Positions 23,063-31,697 of a stretch of DNA of 42,200 nucleotides are shown one piece after another. Both the position numbers and the translations under genes were made by a program. The stretch covers positions 1-42,200 of the forward strand of contig CACGPQ010000010.1 in NCBI GenBank assembly GCA_902574955.1, given 5' to 3'. The notes below the pieces were generated by a model. That model was given only the letters and a program-made list of their open reading frames with translations. It searched no databases and had not been told where the DNA came from. The DNA comes from an uncultured Synechococcaceae cyanobacterium. GTDB lineage: Bacteria > Cyanobacteriota > Cyanobacteriia > PCC-6307 > Cyanobiaceae. The first letter of the stretch is position 1. Each line of letters opens with the position of its first letter.

Positions 23063-23647
23063 TTAACTTAAACCTATCTCTTTTTTTAAAAAAGGTGACA
23101 TAATTTTTGCAGCTTTACCTCTGCTACCTAATTTATTTAGTTGTGATTGTGAGAGCTCACCGTAAACACAATTAGCTTCTTTAACCCAAAAAATAGATTC
23201 GAACTCTCCATTAGGATATTTGGGGTTCTTAAGAATTTCTCCCCAACATATTCCTGTTGTATCTTTAACTAAGTTTCCTGAGGGATCGCACAAAACCATA
23301 CAACTTATAAATCTTGCACTCCTATAAGGACTATCAGAAAGTTCATTAATTAATTTTTTAATTTTCTCATCGTTATTTTTGGCATATCGAGCAGAATAAA
23401 TTCCTGGTCGACCATCTAAAACATCTACTTCAAGACCCGAGTCATCAGCTAATGCCCAAGTTTTTGTCTCTAGAGAAGCTGCCTTGGCTTTAAGTAGTGC
23501 ATTCTCAAAATATGTTTTCCCAGTTTCTTCGACATTTAAATATTCTGGTTGCTTCTCAACCTTTAAAGACAAAACATCCAGCATCTCTGAGATTTCAGAT
23601 ACTTTTCTTTGATTGCCACTCGCAATAGTTAGAACTGGAAGGTTCAA
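23063..23647 (-). CDS. rdgB: RdgB/HAM1-family XTP/dITP pyrophosphatase
   Basis: LTIASGNQRKVSEISEML, ALADDSGLEVDVLDGRPGIYSARYA. Confidence 0.93.
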   Translation of the reverse strand: MNLPVLTIASGNQRKVSEISEMLDVLSLKVEKQPEYLNVEETGKTYFENALLKAKAASLETKTWALADDSGLEVDVLDGRPGIYSARYAKNNDEKIKKLINELSDSPYRSARFISCMVLCDPSGNLVKDTTGICWGEILKNPKYPNGEFESIFWVKEANCVYGELSQSQLNKLGSRGKAAKIMSPFLKKEIGLS

Positions 23648-23695
23648 AATAATATAAAAAATTTATTGTGAATATTATCTTACTTCAAAGCTTGA

Positions 23696-23752
23696 TACGG
23701 AGACAGGAAAGGTTGAACATTCCACACCTGTGTAGACAGGGCCTGTCTCGTA
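23696..23752. promoter_or_regulatory. GC-rich structured element upstream of csoS1 / rdgB
   Basis: TACGGAGACAGG (23696-23707) complementary to CCTGTCTCGTA (23742-23752) with one bulged G; a second AGACAGG at 23734-23740 competes for the same CCTGTCT. Confidence 0.55.
23713..23726 (+). repeat. direct repeat copy 1, TTGAACATTCCACA (GTAGACA follows at 23732-23738)
   Basis: Exact 14-nt match to 23944-23957. Confidence 0.9.
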
Positions 23753-23851
23753 CGGAAATAACATAATGTAAATTTTTTCTTAACACAACAGTATGTTTTG
23801 ATGCACTAACTAATTTGCATAAGTATTGACATATCAATAGTACCAAGGGTG

Positions 23852-23866
23852 ATAAGTTTAACTTAT
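23852..23866. promoter_or_regulatory. dyad ATAAGTT-T-AACTTAT upstream of csoS1 (possible regulator site)
   Basis: Perfect 7-bp arms; related ACTTATAAGT palindrome at 23912-23921 and TATTGA-cata-TCAATA at 23824-23839. Confidence 0.45.
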
Positions 23867-23943
23867 GAATGATAGAAAAAACATTAATGGAGATTTTGTC
23901 GAAAACGCTTGACTTATAAGTACTTAATGAAGCATTCTTCGAA

Positions 23944-23957
23944 TTGAACATTCCACA
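23944..23957 (+). repeat. direct repeat copy 2, TTGAACATTCCACA (GTAGACA at 23969-23975 abuts csoS1 ATG)
   Basis: Exact 14-nt match to 23713-23726. Confidence 0.9.
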
Positions 23958-23975
23958 TTTAGTATTTAGTAGACA

Positions 23976-24287
23976 ATGGCTACAGAAACAATGGGCATCG
24001 CTCTCGGCATGATCGAGACACGCGGACTTGTACCTGCAATCGAAGCAGCAGACGCAATGACAAAGGCAGCAGAAGTTCGCCTTATTGGTCGTGAATTCGT
24101 TGGTGGCGGTTATGTCACAGTATTAGTTAGAGGTGAAACAGGTGCAGTTAACGCAGCTGTAAGAGCTGGTGCTGATGCTTGCGAAAGAGTTGGTGACGGT
24201 TTAGTTGCAGCTCACATTATTGCTCGTCCTCATAGAGAAGTTGAACCTGCTCTAGGTAATGGTGAATTTCTTGGTCAAAAGGACTAA
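23976..24287 (+). CDS. csoS1: carboxysome shell hexamer protein CsoS1 (BMC domain)
   Basis: MGIALGMIETRGLVPAIEAADAMTKAAEVRLIGREFVGGGYVTVLVRGETGAVNAAVRAG. Confidence 0.98.
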   Translation: MATETMGIALGMIETRGLVPAIEAADAMTKAAEVRLIGREFVGGGYVTVLVRGETGAVNAAVRAGADACERVGDGLVAAHIIARPHREVEPALGNGEFLGQKD

Positions 24288-24356
24288 TTAAATAAAGCAA
24301 GATTTATAAATTTTGCAAAATAATTATTTTCCCTACACAGACCTAAATTTATCCTT

Positions 24357-25772
24357 ATGAGTAAGAAGTATGACGCAGGGGTAAAGGAGTACAGAGATAC
24401 CTACTGGACTCCAGAATATGTACCCCTAGACACCGATTTACTAGCCTGTTTCAAATGTACAGGTCAGGAAGGTGTTCCGAGAGAAGAAGTTGCAGCAGCT
24501 GTTGCCGCTGAATCTTCAACAGGTACTTGGTCAACAGTTTGGTCCGAGTTACTTACAGACTTAGAATTTTATAAAGGACGTTGTTATCGAATCGAAGACG
24601 TTCCTGGAGATCCTGAAGCTTTCTATGCTTTTATTGCATATCCTTTAGATCTTTTTGAAGAAGGCTCAATTACAAACGTTTTAACATCTCTTGTAGGAAA
24701 CGTTTTTGGATTTAAAGCTCTAAGACATCTACGTCTAGAAGATATTAGATTCCCAATTGCTTTCATTAAAACTTGCGGTGGTCCACCAAACGGAATCGTA
24801 GTTGAAAGAGATCGACTTAACAAATACGGAAGACCTCTACTTGGTTGTACCATCAAACCTAAATTAGGATTATCTGGTAAAAACTATGGTCGAGTTGTAT
24901 ATGAATGTCTCAGAGGCGGTCTTGATTTAACGAAGGATGATGAGAATATTAATTCTCAACCATTCCAACGTTGGAGAGAAAGATTTGAATTTGTTGCAGA
25001 AGCAGTTAAGCTTGCTCAGCGAGAAACTGGAGAAGTTAAAGGTCACTATCTAAATTGTACTGCTAACACTCCTGAAGAACTCTATGAAAGAGCTGAATTT
25101 GCAAAAGAACTAGATATGCCAATCATCATGCATGATTATATAACTGGTGGTTTTACTGCAAATACTGGACTAGCTAATTGGTGTCGTAAAAATGGCATGC
25201 TTCTGCATATTCACAGAGCTATGCATGCTGTTATTGATAGACATCCAAAGCATGGTATTCACTTCAGAGTTCTTGCAAAATGTTTGAGACTATCTGGAGG
25301 AGACCAACTACATACTGGAACCGTGGTTGGAAAACTAGAAGGTGATCGTCAAACAACTCTTGGTTATATTGACAACTTAAGAGAGTCATTTGTTCCTGAA
25401 GATAGATCAAGAGGAAACTTCTTTGATCAAGATTGGGGTTCAATGCCTGGAGTATTTGCAGTCGCATCAGGTGGTATCCATGTTTGGCATATGCCTGCAC
25501 TTCTTGCGATCTTTGGGGATGATTCCTGTCTTCAGTTCGGTGGAGGAACACATGGTCATCCATGGGGTTCAGCTGCTGGAGCTGCAGCTAACAGAGTTGC
25601 TTTAGAAGCTTGTGTAAAAGCCCGTAATGCTGGTCGCGAAATCGAAAAAGAGAGTAGAGACATTCTTATGGAAGCTGCTAAGCATAGTCCTGAATTAGCT
25701 ATTGCTCTAGAAACTTGGAAGGAAATTAAGTTCGAGTTTGACACTGTCGATAAGCTTGACGTTCAGGGTTAA
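24357..25772 (+). CDS. rbcL: ribulose bisphosphate carboxylase large subunit, form IA-like
   Basis: [50 protein letters not shown] active-site motif; alpha-carboxysome context. Confidence 0.99.
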   Translation: MSKKYDAGVKEYRDTYWTPEYVPLDTDLLACFKCTGQEGVPREEVAAAVAAESSTGTWSTVWSELLTDLEFYKGRCYRIEDVPGDPEAFYAFIAYPLDLFEEGSITNVLTSLVGNVFGFKALRHLRLEDIRFPIAFIKTCGGPPNGIVVERDRLNKYGRPLLGCTIKPKLGLSGKNYGRVVYECLRGGLDLTKDDENINSQPFQRWRERFEFVAEAVKLAQRETGEVKGHYLNCTANTPEELYERAEFAKELDMPIIMHDYITGGFTANTGLANWCRKNGMLLHIHRAMHAVIDRHPKHGIHFRVLAKCLRLSGGDQLHTGTVVGKLEGDRQTTLGYIDNLRESFVPEDRSRGNFFDQDWGSMPGVFAVASGGIHVWHMPALLAIFGDDSCLQFGGGTHGHPWGSAAGAAANRVALEACVKARNAGREIEKESRDILMEAAKHSPELAIALETWKEIKFEFDTVDKLDVQG

Positions 25773-25835
25773 CTCAAGTTTCGAAATTGAGGAGATTAAT
25801 TCTCCTCAAACTTATTAAAATCTCGTTTTTACGAG
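25773..25835 (+). promoter_or_regulatory. three hairpins in the rbcL-rbcS gap, the first two overlapping
   Basis: CTCAAgTTTCGAAATTGAG (25773-25791); TTGAGGAGA-TTAAT-TCTCCTCAA (25787-25809); CTCG-tttttA-CGAG (25822-25835). Confidence 0.55.
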
Positions 25836-25861
25836 TAATTACATTCACATTTTGATTAATT

Positions 25862-26203
25862 ATGCCTTTCCAGAGCACAGTAAGCGACTATCAAACAGTT
25901 GCAACCCTGGAAACATTCGGTTTCTTACCACCGATGACCCAGGAAGAAATATATGACCAAATTGCGTACATAATTGCTCAAGGTTGGAGTCCAGTTATTG
26001 AGCATGTTCATCCAAGTGGATGTATGCAAACTTATTGGTCTTATTGGAAACTCCCATTCTTTGGGGAAAAAGACCTTAACTTGATCGTGAGCGAATTAGA
26101 GGCATGTCATAGAGCATACCCTGATCATCATGTAAGAATCATCGGATACGATGCTTACACTCAAAGTCAAGGAACAGCTTTTGTAGTTTTCCAAGGACGT
26201 TAA
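25862..26203 (+). CDS. rbcS: ribulose bisphosphate carboxylase small subunit
   Basis: ETFGFLPPMTQEEIYDQIAYIIAQGWSPVIEHVHPSGCMQTYWSYWKLPFFGE. Confidence 0.98.
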   Translation: MPFQSTVSDYQTVATLETFGFLPPMTQEEIYDQIAYIIAQGWSPVIEHVHPSGCMQTYWSYWKLPFFGEKDLNLIVSELEACHRAYPDHHVRIIGYDAYTQSQGTAFVVFQGR

Positions 26204-26225
26204 AGCTACTCATCGTAGTTAATAT

Positions 26226-26253
26226 CTTTCTCCAAAAAATTTTTTGGAGAAAG
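26226..26253. terminator. perfect 28-bp palindrome between rbcS and csoS2; attenuator or mRNA-processing hairpin candidate
   Basis: CTTTCTCCAAAAAA|TTTTTTGGAGAAAG, 14-bp perfect arms. Confidence 0.65.
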
Positions 26254-26285
26254 CTTTTCAAAAAAGTTTTTAAAGAATTTCAAAC

Positions 26286-28589
26286 TTGAAGATTATGTCA
26301 AAAAAAACCAGCAGAGAGATTGCACTTGAGAGAAGAAAGGCGATGAGTGATAGCGGTAAAAAAGCTGCTGCCTATTCTTCAACTACCAAAGATAGAGTTC
26401 GATCTTCTCAAGATATACATATTTCTGGGACACAGTCTTCTCCTAATAATCATAATATTTCAAAACCAGCTACAAAACACATTCCAAAAACTCAAGTAAA
26501 CAGAAATTCTTCAACAACTTTATCTAGTAAAGAGTTAGTAATAGAGAGAAGAAAAGCAATGTCTACCCATGGAAAATCAGCTATAACTACATCCGATAGA
26601 ACACGTACTGATGTTAAAAAAGAAAGTCCTGTAAACATAGTTAAATCAACTATAAATAAAAATCAAGAAAGTCAGGATTCAACTAGTACAGAATCTAAGT
26701 CCCTCAAACCCACTGTTAAGAGAAGAATTAATCAGAAGAGAAAGCCTATTACTAATACAAGTAGAGATATCGTTTTAGCGAGAAGAGAAGCTCAATCTAA
26801 GCATGGTAAATCAGCAACTAAACAAAATACCAGTGCCGCTTCTTTAGCTAGAAGGGGAGATCCAGATTTAAGTAGTAGAGAAATTTCTCAGAGAGTGAGA
26901 GAGTTAAGAAGTAAAACAGGTGCTACGGGCAAAAAAGGTAATGGTAAATGTAGACCATGTGGTCCAAATAAAAATGGCGCCAAACAAAATATTGCAGATG
27001 CTAGCTGGAAAGTTGGTAAAAGTGAAACTGATTCAGGTCAAATAGTGACTGGAACTCAAGCTAATAGATCTGTAAAAACTACAGGTAATGAAGCAAGTAC
27101 ATGCAGAACAGTTACTGGCACCCAATACATGGGAGCAGAAGTTGTTGATCAATTTTGTCAAGATAGACCAAGTTATAAACAACCACTTAGATCTACTGTT
27201 ACTGCAACAACATCAGGAAATAAGGTGACTGGGAATGAAGTTGGTAGATCTGATAGGGTCACAGGCGATGAGCCAGGGACTTGTAAAAACCTTACAGGTA
27301 CTGAATATCTATCTTCTAATCAATCACAGAAGTATTGTGGTGATGTTCCAAAAAATCCTTCAAAGGTTAAACACAGTACTACAACCGATGGATTAAAAGT
27401 ATCTGGATCACTTCCTGGTAGATCAACCCTAGTTACTGGAGATGAATCAGGTTCTGGACATCAGTTAACTGGAGATCAATATCTTGGCTCTGAGCCAAAT
27501 CCAAAAGGCAAAGTATTTGAAAAAGTAGGTAGTTACAACACTCTTAATGGGAATAATGTAACTGGTACAGGGGTTGGAAGATCAGACCATATGACAGGCA
27601 ATGAACATGGGAGTTGTAAGAATGTAACTGGAGATGAGTATATAGGATCTCAACAATACGAGAAGTTTTGCGGTTCAAAACCAAAACCAGAAGCTAGAAA
27701 AGTAGGTTTAAGCCTTTCTTCAAAGTCAAATTTAATAAGCGGCACTATGACAGGAAGATCAGAAATAGTAACTGGAGATGAACCAGGTTCATGCAAAGTG
27801 TTAACAGGAACACCATACGCAGGCTTAGATCAGATTAATGAGAATTGTAATACTGAAACTTCTGAAGATATGAAATCAAGAGCAACAGTTAATTCTGGAA
27901 ATAATTCAAATGCCAGACTTACAGGACAACAACCAGGAATTGGCGGAGTAATGACAGGTGCTAAGAAAGGAGCTTGTAAAAACCTAACAGGGACTCCTTA
28001 TGTTGGTGGAGATCAGTTCTCACAAGCTTGTGATAATCCTCCAAATGATACTGCATATGCGAATTCGGAAAAGTCAGCAGGTAACTCTTGGAATGAATTC
28101 TCTGTTAAATCACCATCAAGAGATAAATATTCTGAAAAAAATACTCAAGGTGTTACAGGTAATGAATATGAAAATGGTTCAAAGGTAACAGGACCTTTTG
28201 ATATGGCAGTTGATAAGGTCACTGGTACTGAAAAATTTAGATTTGAACCGAATAAAAATATTACTTATAAACAAAAAATGGAAATTGAAGAGGCAGACCG
28301 TGCTGCAAAAACACCAGAAAAAAGAGTTGCTTCAAGGATTACTGGTGAAGGACAATCAGTGGGAAACGTAACTGGTGATGATTGGGATCGCGGTGATAAG
28401 GTAACAGGCACAGAGGGAGCTTCTTCTAGAAAGCGAAATCCATCAAGAGCAGGATTCATGAGTGCAATGCCCCCTATGGAAGTTAAAAGAAATGAGGAAA
28501 CAGAAAAACCAGATTTCTTGATAACTGGATCTAGTGGTAATACTCGTGAAGGACAACTTGTTACCTTTTCAGGTGGTGCAAGAGGTTAA
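26286..28589 (+). CDS. csoS2: carboxysome assembly scaffold protein CsoS2
   Basis: N-terminal repeats (SREIALERRKAMSDSGKKA, SKELVIERRKAMSTHGKSA, SRDIVLARREAQSKHGKSA, SREISQRVRELRSKTGATG) and six middle repeats with VTGxxxGRSxxVTGDExGxCKxLTGTxY. Confidence 0.98.
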   Translation: MKIMSKKTSREIALERRKAMSDSGKKAAAYSSTTKDRVRSSQDIHISGTQSSPNNHNISKPATKHIPKTQVNRNSSTTLSSKELVIERRKAMSTHGKSAITTSDRTRTDVKKESPVNIVKSTINKNQESQDSTSTESKSLKPTVKRRINQKRKPITNTSRDIVLARREAQSKHGKSATKQNTSAASLARRGDPDLSSREISQRVRELRSKTGATGKKGNGKCRPCGPNKNGAKQNIADASWKVGKSETDSGQIVTGTQANRSVKTTGNEASTCRTVTGTQYMGAEVVDQFCQDRPSYKQPLRSTVTATTSGNKVTGNEVGRSDRVTGDEPGTCKNLTGTEYLSSNQSQKYCGDVPKNPSKVKHSTTTDGLKVSGSLPGRSTLVTGDESGSGHQLTGDQYLGSEPNPKGKVFEKVGSYNTLNGNNVTGTGVGRSDHMTGNEHGSCKNVTGDEYIGSQQYEKFCGSKPKPEARKVGLSLSSKSNLISGTMTGRSEIVTGDEPGSCKVLTGTPYAGLDQINENCNTETSEDMKSRATVNSGNNSNARLTGQQPGIGGVMTGAKKGACKNLTGTPYVGGDQFSQACDNPPNDTAYANSEKSAGNSWNEFSVKSPSRDKYSEKNTQGVTGNEYENGSKVTGPFDMAVDKVTGTEKFRFEPNKNITYKQKMEIEEADRAAKTPEKRVASRITGEGQSVGNVTGDDWDRGDKVTGTEGASSRKRNPSRAGFMSAMPPMEVKRNEETEKPDFLITGSSGNTREGQLVTFSGGARG

Positions 28590-28596
28590 GTAAATA

Positions 28597-30126
28597 ATGC
28601 CTTTAAGAGGACTGGCTAAAGCCAAGAACTTCACATTGGGGCCAACCGCTCCAATGAAAACTTTTACTGAAAATATCCATATACAAACTAAAGAATCAAA
28701 TAATTTACGAAATTCTGGAAAGTCTCATAAATTAACCAATAATATTCAAAATGAAAATCTATTTAGGTATGAAAGCAAAATAAAAAGTGATTTTGACGAA
28801 ATTGTTCCAACTCTCAAGGAAATTGCTCGAATTCAACATCACGAAGATTTTATAAATAAGGCTCAGAAAATATCAAGACAAAATTTGGGAATAGATTTAC
28901 CCCTCCATATATTAGATAAATCTTGGGTTAAACCTCTTGATATGAGAGCTTTATATGCATGGTGTGCTTTTAAACAGCATGATAAACTTAGCGACAATTT
29001 TTTTAATAATGATCCACTTGAAGGTGCTGCTGGAAGTAGGGATGCGGAAGACTTTGAAAAATTTCTCTTAGATTGTGGAATACATTTACTTGATATAACT
29101 CCTTGTTCAGATGGAAGATTAGCTCATTCAGTTGCTTATGTAATGAGAATACCTTTTAGTTCAGTAAGAAGAAGATCTCATGCTGGAGCACTGTTTGATA
29201 TTGAAAATACCGTTAATCGATGGGTAAAAACTGAACATAAAAGATATAGAGAAAATGTTCCTAATGAAGCTCATAAAGATACCAGGTACTTAAAAGTTGT
29301 GACTTATCATTTTAGTTCAGTTGATCCTTTGCATCAGGGATGCGCAGCTCATGGGAGTAATGACGAGTTAGCTGCAGCAGAAGGTAGAAAAAAATTATAT
29401 GCTTTCAAAGAGGCTGTAGAGAATAGCTTTTGCTGCGGAGCTTCTGTGGATTTAATGTTAATTGGACTTGATACAGACACTGATTCATTGAAAATACATT
29501 TATCAACTAGCGATGGCAATATAGATTTAGAAAAAACTATTTCTACATTAGAAATTTATAATTCAACAATAAATTTTTCAAAAGAGGATGCGGAAAGAGA
29601 AATTTGCCAGACAATTTCTAAGCAATCTTCAAAAGATAAACTAAGTGGACTGGAAAAATTTACGTATAAATTAATTGTCAATAATATTTCTCAAATTGAT
29701 TATGTTAAGAGTTTTCATAATGGTTCTTATGAAGATATTGGACATGCAGAGAGGTTTATTGGAGTAGGTATTGGTTTCAAAGAAGTACATCTCAGGAATT
29801 TAACTTATTTTGCTCATTTAGATACAGTCGAAGAAGGTGCTCCAGATTTAGATGTAGGAGTGAAGATTTTTACTGGATTAAATGTTTCTCAAGATCTACC
29901 TATTCCGGTAGTAATAAGATTTGATTACTCTGGAAAAGTTCCTGGAGCAAAAGAGAGGGCAATAAATGATTGTGAAAGAGTTAATAATGCGATATCAATT
30001 AGATATAAAAATTTAGTTGATCAAGGTTTGTTACATACTTGCTCTACTATTAGAGATAGGGACAACATTCATTCCGCCCAAATTATTGGAATGTCTTTAG
30101 ATAAAAAAACAGAGGAGGCTCACTAA
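28597..30126 (+). CDS. csoSCA: carboxysomal epsilon/beta-class-like carbonic anhydrase CsoSCA
   Basis: TPCSDGRLAHSVAYVMRIPFSSVRRRSHAGALFDIENTVNRW; position after csoS2. Confidence 0.96.
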   Translation: MPLRGLAKAKNFTLGPTAPMKTFTENIHIQTKESNNLRNSGKSHKLTNNIQNENLFRYESKIKSDFDEIVPTLKEIARIQHHEDFINKAQKISRQNLGIDLPLHILDKSWVKPLDMRALYAWCAFKQHDKLSDNFFNNDPLEGAAGSRDAEDFEKFLLDCGIHLLDITPCSDGRLAHSVAYVMRIPFSSVRRRSHAGALFDIENTVNRWVKTEHKRYRENVPNEAHKDTRYLKVVTYHFSSVDPLHQGCAAHGSNDELAAAEGRKKLYAFKEAVENSFCCGASVDLMLIGLDTDTDSLKIHLSTSDGNIDLEKTISTLEIYNSTINFSKEDAEREICQTISKQSSKDKLSGLEKFTYKLIVNNISQIDYVKSFHNGSYEDIGHAERFIGVGIGFKEVHLRNLTYFAHLDTVEEGAPDLDVGVKIFTGLNVSQDLPIPVVIRFDYSGKVPGAKERAINDCERVNNAISIRYKNLVDQGLLHTCSTIRDRDNIHSAQIIGMSLDKKTEEAH

Positions 30127-30128
30127 TT

Positions 30129-30377
30129 ATGTTAATTTGCAAGGTTGTAAAACCACTTGTTTCTACCAATAGGATTCCTGGTTTTGAACATAAGCATCTG
30201 CAGGTTGTATTAGATGGTTCTTCTAATAAAGTTGCAGTTGATGCTGTTGGCTGTAAGCCAGGAGATTGGGTTATTTGTGTTGGAAGTTCTGCTGCTAGAG
30301 AAGCTGCGGGAAGCAAATCTTATCCAAGCGATTTAACGATTGTTGGAATAATTGATCATTGGGATCCAGACAAGTAA
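30129..30377 (+). CDS. csoS4A: carboxysome vertex (pentamer) protein CsoS4A
   Basis: BMC-P type sequence MLICKVVKPLVSTNRIPGFEHKHLQVVLDG; tandem with csoS4B. Confidence 0.95.
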   Translation: MLICKVVKPLVSTNRIPGFEHKHLQVVLDGSSNKVAVDAVGCKPGDWVICVGSSAAREAAGSKSYPSDLTIVGIIDHWDPDK

Positions 30378-30398
30378 TAAAAAAGGAGGATTTAAACA

Positions 30399-30647
30399 AT
30401 GGAAATTATGAAGGTATTAGGAAGGATGGTATGCACTCAAAGAGTCCCTGGATTAGGTCATATGAATTTACGAATTTTAGAAAATAATAAAGGTAAGAAA
30501 TTAGTTGCTGTTGATCCTGTTGGAGCAAGAGAAGGTAACTGGGTTTTTACTTCTAGTGGCTCTGCAGCAAGATTTGCATGCCCTAATCCAGAAGTTCAAA
30601 CCGATTTAACAATTGGCGGTATTATTGATTATTGGGAAAGTGACTAA
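30399..30647 (+). CDS. csoS4B: carboxysome vertex (pentamer) protein CsoS4B
   Basis: MEIMKVLGRMVCTQRVPGLGHMNLRIL; AAGGAGGA upstream of ATG. Confidence 0.95.
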   Translation: MEIMKVLGRMVCTQRVPGLGHMNLRILENNKGKKLVAVDPVGAREGNWVFTSSGSAARFACPNPEVQTDLTIGGIIDYWESD

Positions 30648-30721
30648 AAATTTTATCTTCAAAAATTTATTGAGAAACTTTGTTGAAGGTATAGTGTAAT
30701 TAGTCTTGAATAAAGAATGTA

Positions 30722-30961
30722 ATGTGGAAAGAAAGAGAATCACCTTTGAGGATTGAAAAAAGATTTGAATTTGATCAATACTCAAAAATTAGTAAATTCA
30801 TGGGGGAAATTGAGAAATTATGCAAAGAAAGAGATATCTATCCAAATATCAGCTTCGGTAAGAATTTTGTAAGTCTTTCAATATTTTTAGATAACAAAGA
30901 AATATCAGAAAAGGAAAAAGACTTTTCGATGGATATTGATAAATTTTATTTAGAGGATTAG
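30722..30961 (+). CDS. pterin-4a-carbinolamine dehydratase-like protein, probable alpha-carboxysome Rubisco assembly factor (acRAF)
   Basis: 79 aa, directly after csoS4B; degenerate PCD-like pattern ISKFMGEIEKLCKERDIYPNISFGKNFVSLSI. Confidence 0.7.
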   Translation: MWKERESPLRIEKRFEFDQYSKISKFMGEIEKLCKERDIYPNISFGKNFVSLSIFLDNKEISEKEKDFSMDIDKFYLED

Positions 30962-30967
30962 TCCTTT

Positions 30968-31195
30968 TTAATAATTATTAGGCTTTGCAATATCTCTTTT
31001 GATTAAAGCCATTAAATATGTTGGGGCTTTATATCTACCAGGTAGACATCTATTTAAAGTTTCAAGATGACTCCAACACACTGTCTTTTCTATATCTTTA
31101 ACTGAGTTTCCTTTTAAGATTAATAGTCTAAGAGCTTTGCAAAATAAAGGATAACCTGCTTCTAGTTCATCTATATTAAGCTTTGCTGCTGACAT
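30968..31195 (-). CDS. small conserved hypothetical protein (DUF3136-like), convergent with acRAF-like gene
   Basis: 75 aa ORF MSAAKLNIDELEAGYPLFCKALRLLILKGNSVKDIEKTVCWSHLETLNRCLPGRYKAPTYL. Confidence 0.6.
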   Translation of the reverse strand: MSAAKLNIDELEAGYPLFCKALRLLILKGNSVKDIEKTVCWSHLETLNRCLPGRYKAPTYLMALIKRDIAKPNNY

Positions 31196-31280
31196 AGATC
31201 AAAGATGAATTATCAATTAATAATCTATACAACTATGGTGCACAATTGGTTCATATTTCAAATTTCTCAATAATTAGAAA

Positions 31281-31673
31281 TTAATCTAGAAATGCGACGC
31301 AATCTATTTCAACTAAAACGCCTTTTGGTAAAGATGAAACTTCCACACAGGCCCTTGCTGGAGGATTCTCTATATTAAAAAAATCACTATATATTTTATT
31401 GACAATTTGAAAATTACTTAAGTCCGTTAAGTAAATAGTTGTTTTTATTACATCCTCTATTTTGGCTCCACCAGCTTTAAGAACTTCTGCAAGATTTTTT
31501 AAAACTTGAATAGTTTCCTTCTCTATATCACCTAAACATGTTATTTCATTTAAAGCTGGGTCTATAGCAATTTGACCAGAACAATAGATAAAATCCCCAG
31601 CTTTTATTGCTTGATTATAAGGTCCTACTGGATCTGGAGCATTTGATGTTTTAATTACTTGTTTGGGGGACAT
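31281..31673 (-). CDS. ridA: RidA/YjgF-family enamine/imine deaminase
   Basis: GPYNQAIKAGDFIYCSGQIAIDP, PPARACVEVSSLPKGVLVEIDCVAFLD. Confidence 0.95.
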   Translation of the reverse strand: MSPKQVIKTSNAPDPVGPYNQAIKAGDFIYCSGQIAIDPALNEITCLGDIEKETIQVLKNLAEVLKAGGAKIEDVIKTTIYLTDLSNFQIVNKIYSDFFNIENPPARACVEVSSLPKGVLVEIDCVAFLD

Positions 31674-31697
31674 TTGTTTAAGAAGATACCTATCTAT

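Noticed and set aside
23685-23951. 88-aa minus-strand ORF in the csoS1 upstream region
   Set aside because: No family resemblance; spans the repeat and dyad elements, better explained as regulatory DNA.
24623-25744. Several ORFs (24623-24856, 25264-25563, 25390-25605, 25556-25744) overlapping rbcL in other frames
   Set aside because: Shadow ORFs within strongly conserved rbcL.
28000-28188. 62-aa alternative-frame ORF in csoS2, possible programmed frameshift product
   Set aside because: I saw no convincing slippery heptamer plus stimulatory structure; the short/long CsoS2 frameshift is known from some proteobacteria, and the full-length frame here is intact.
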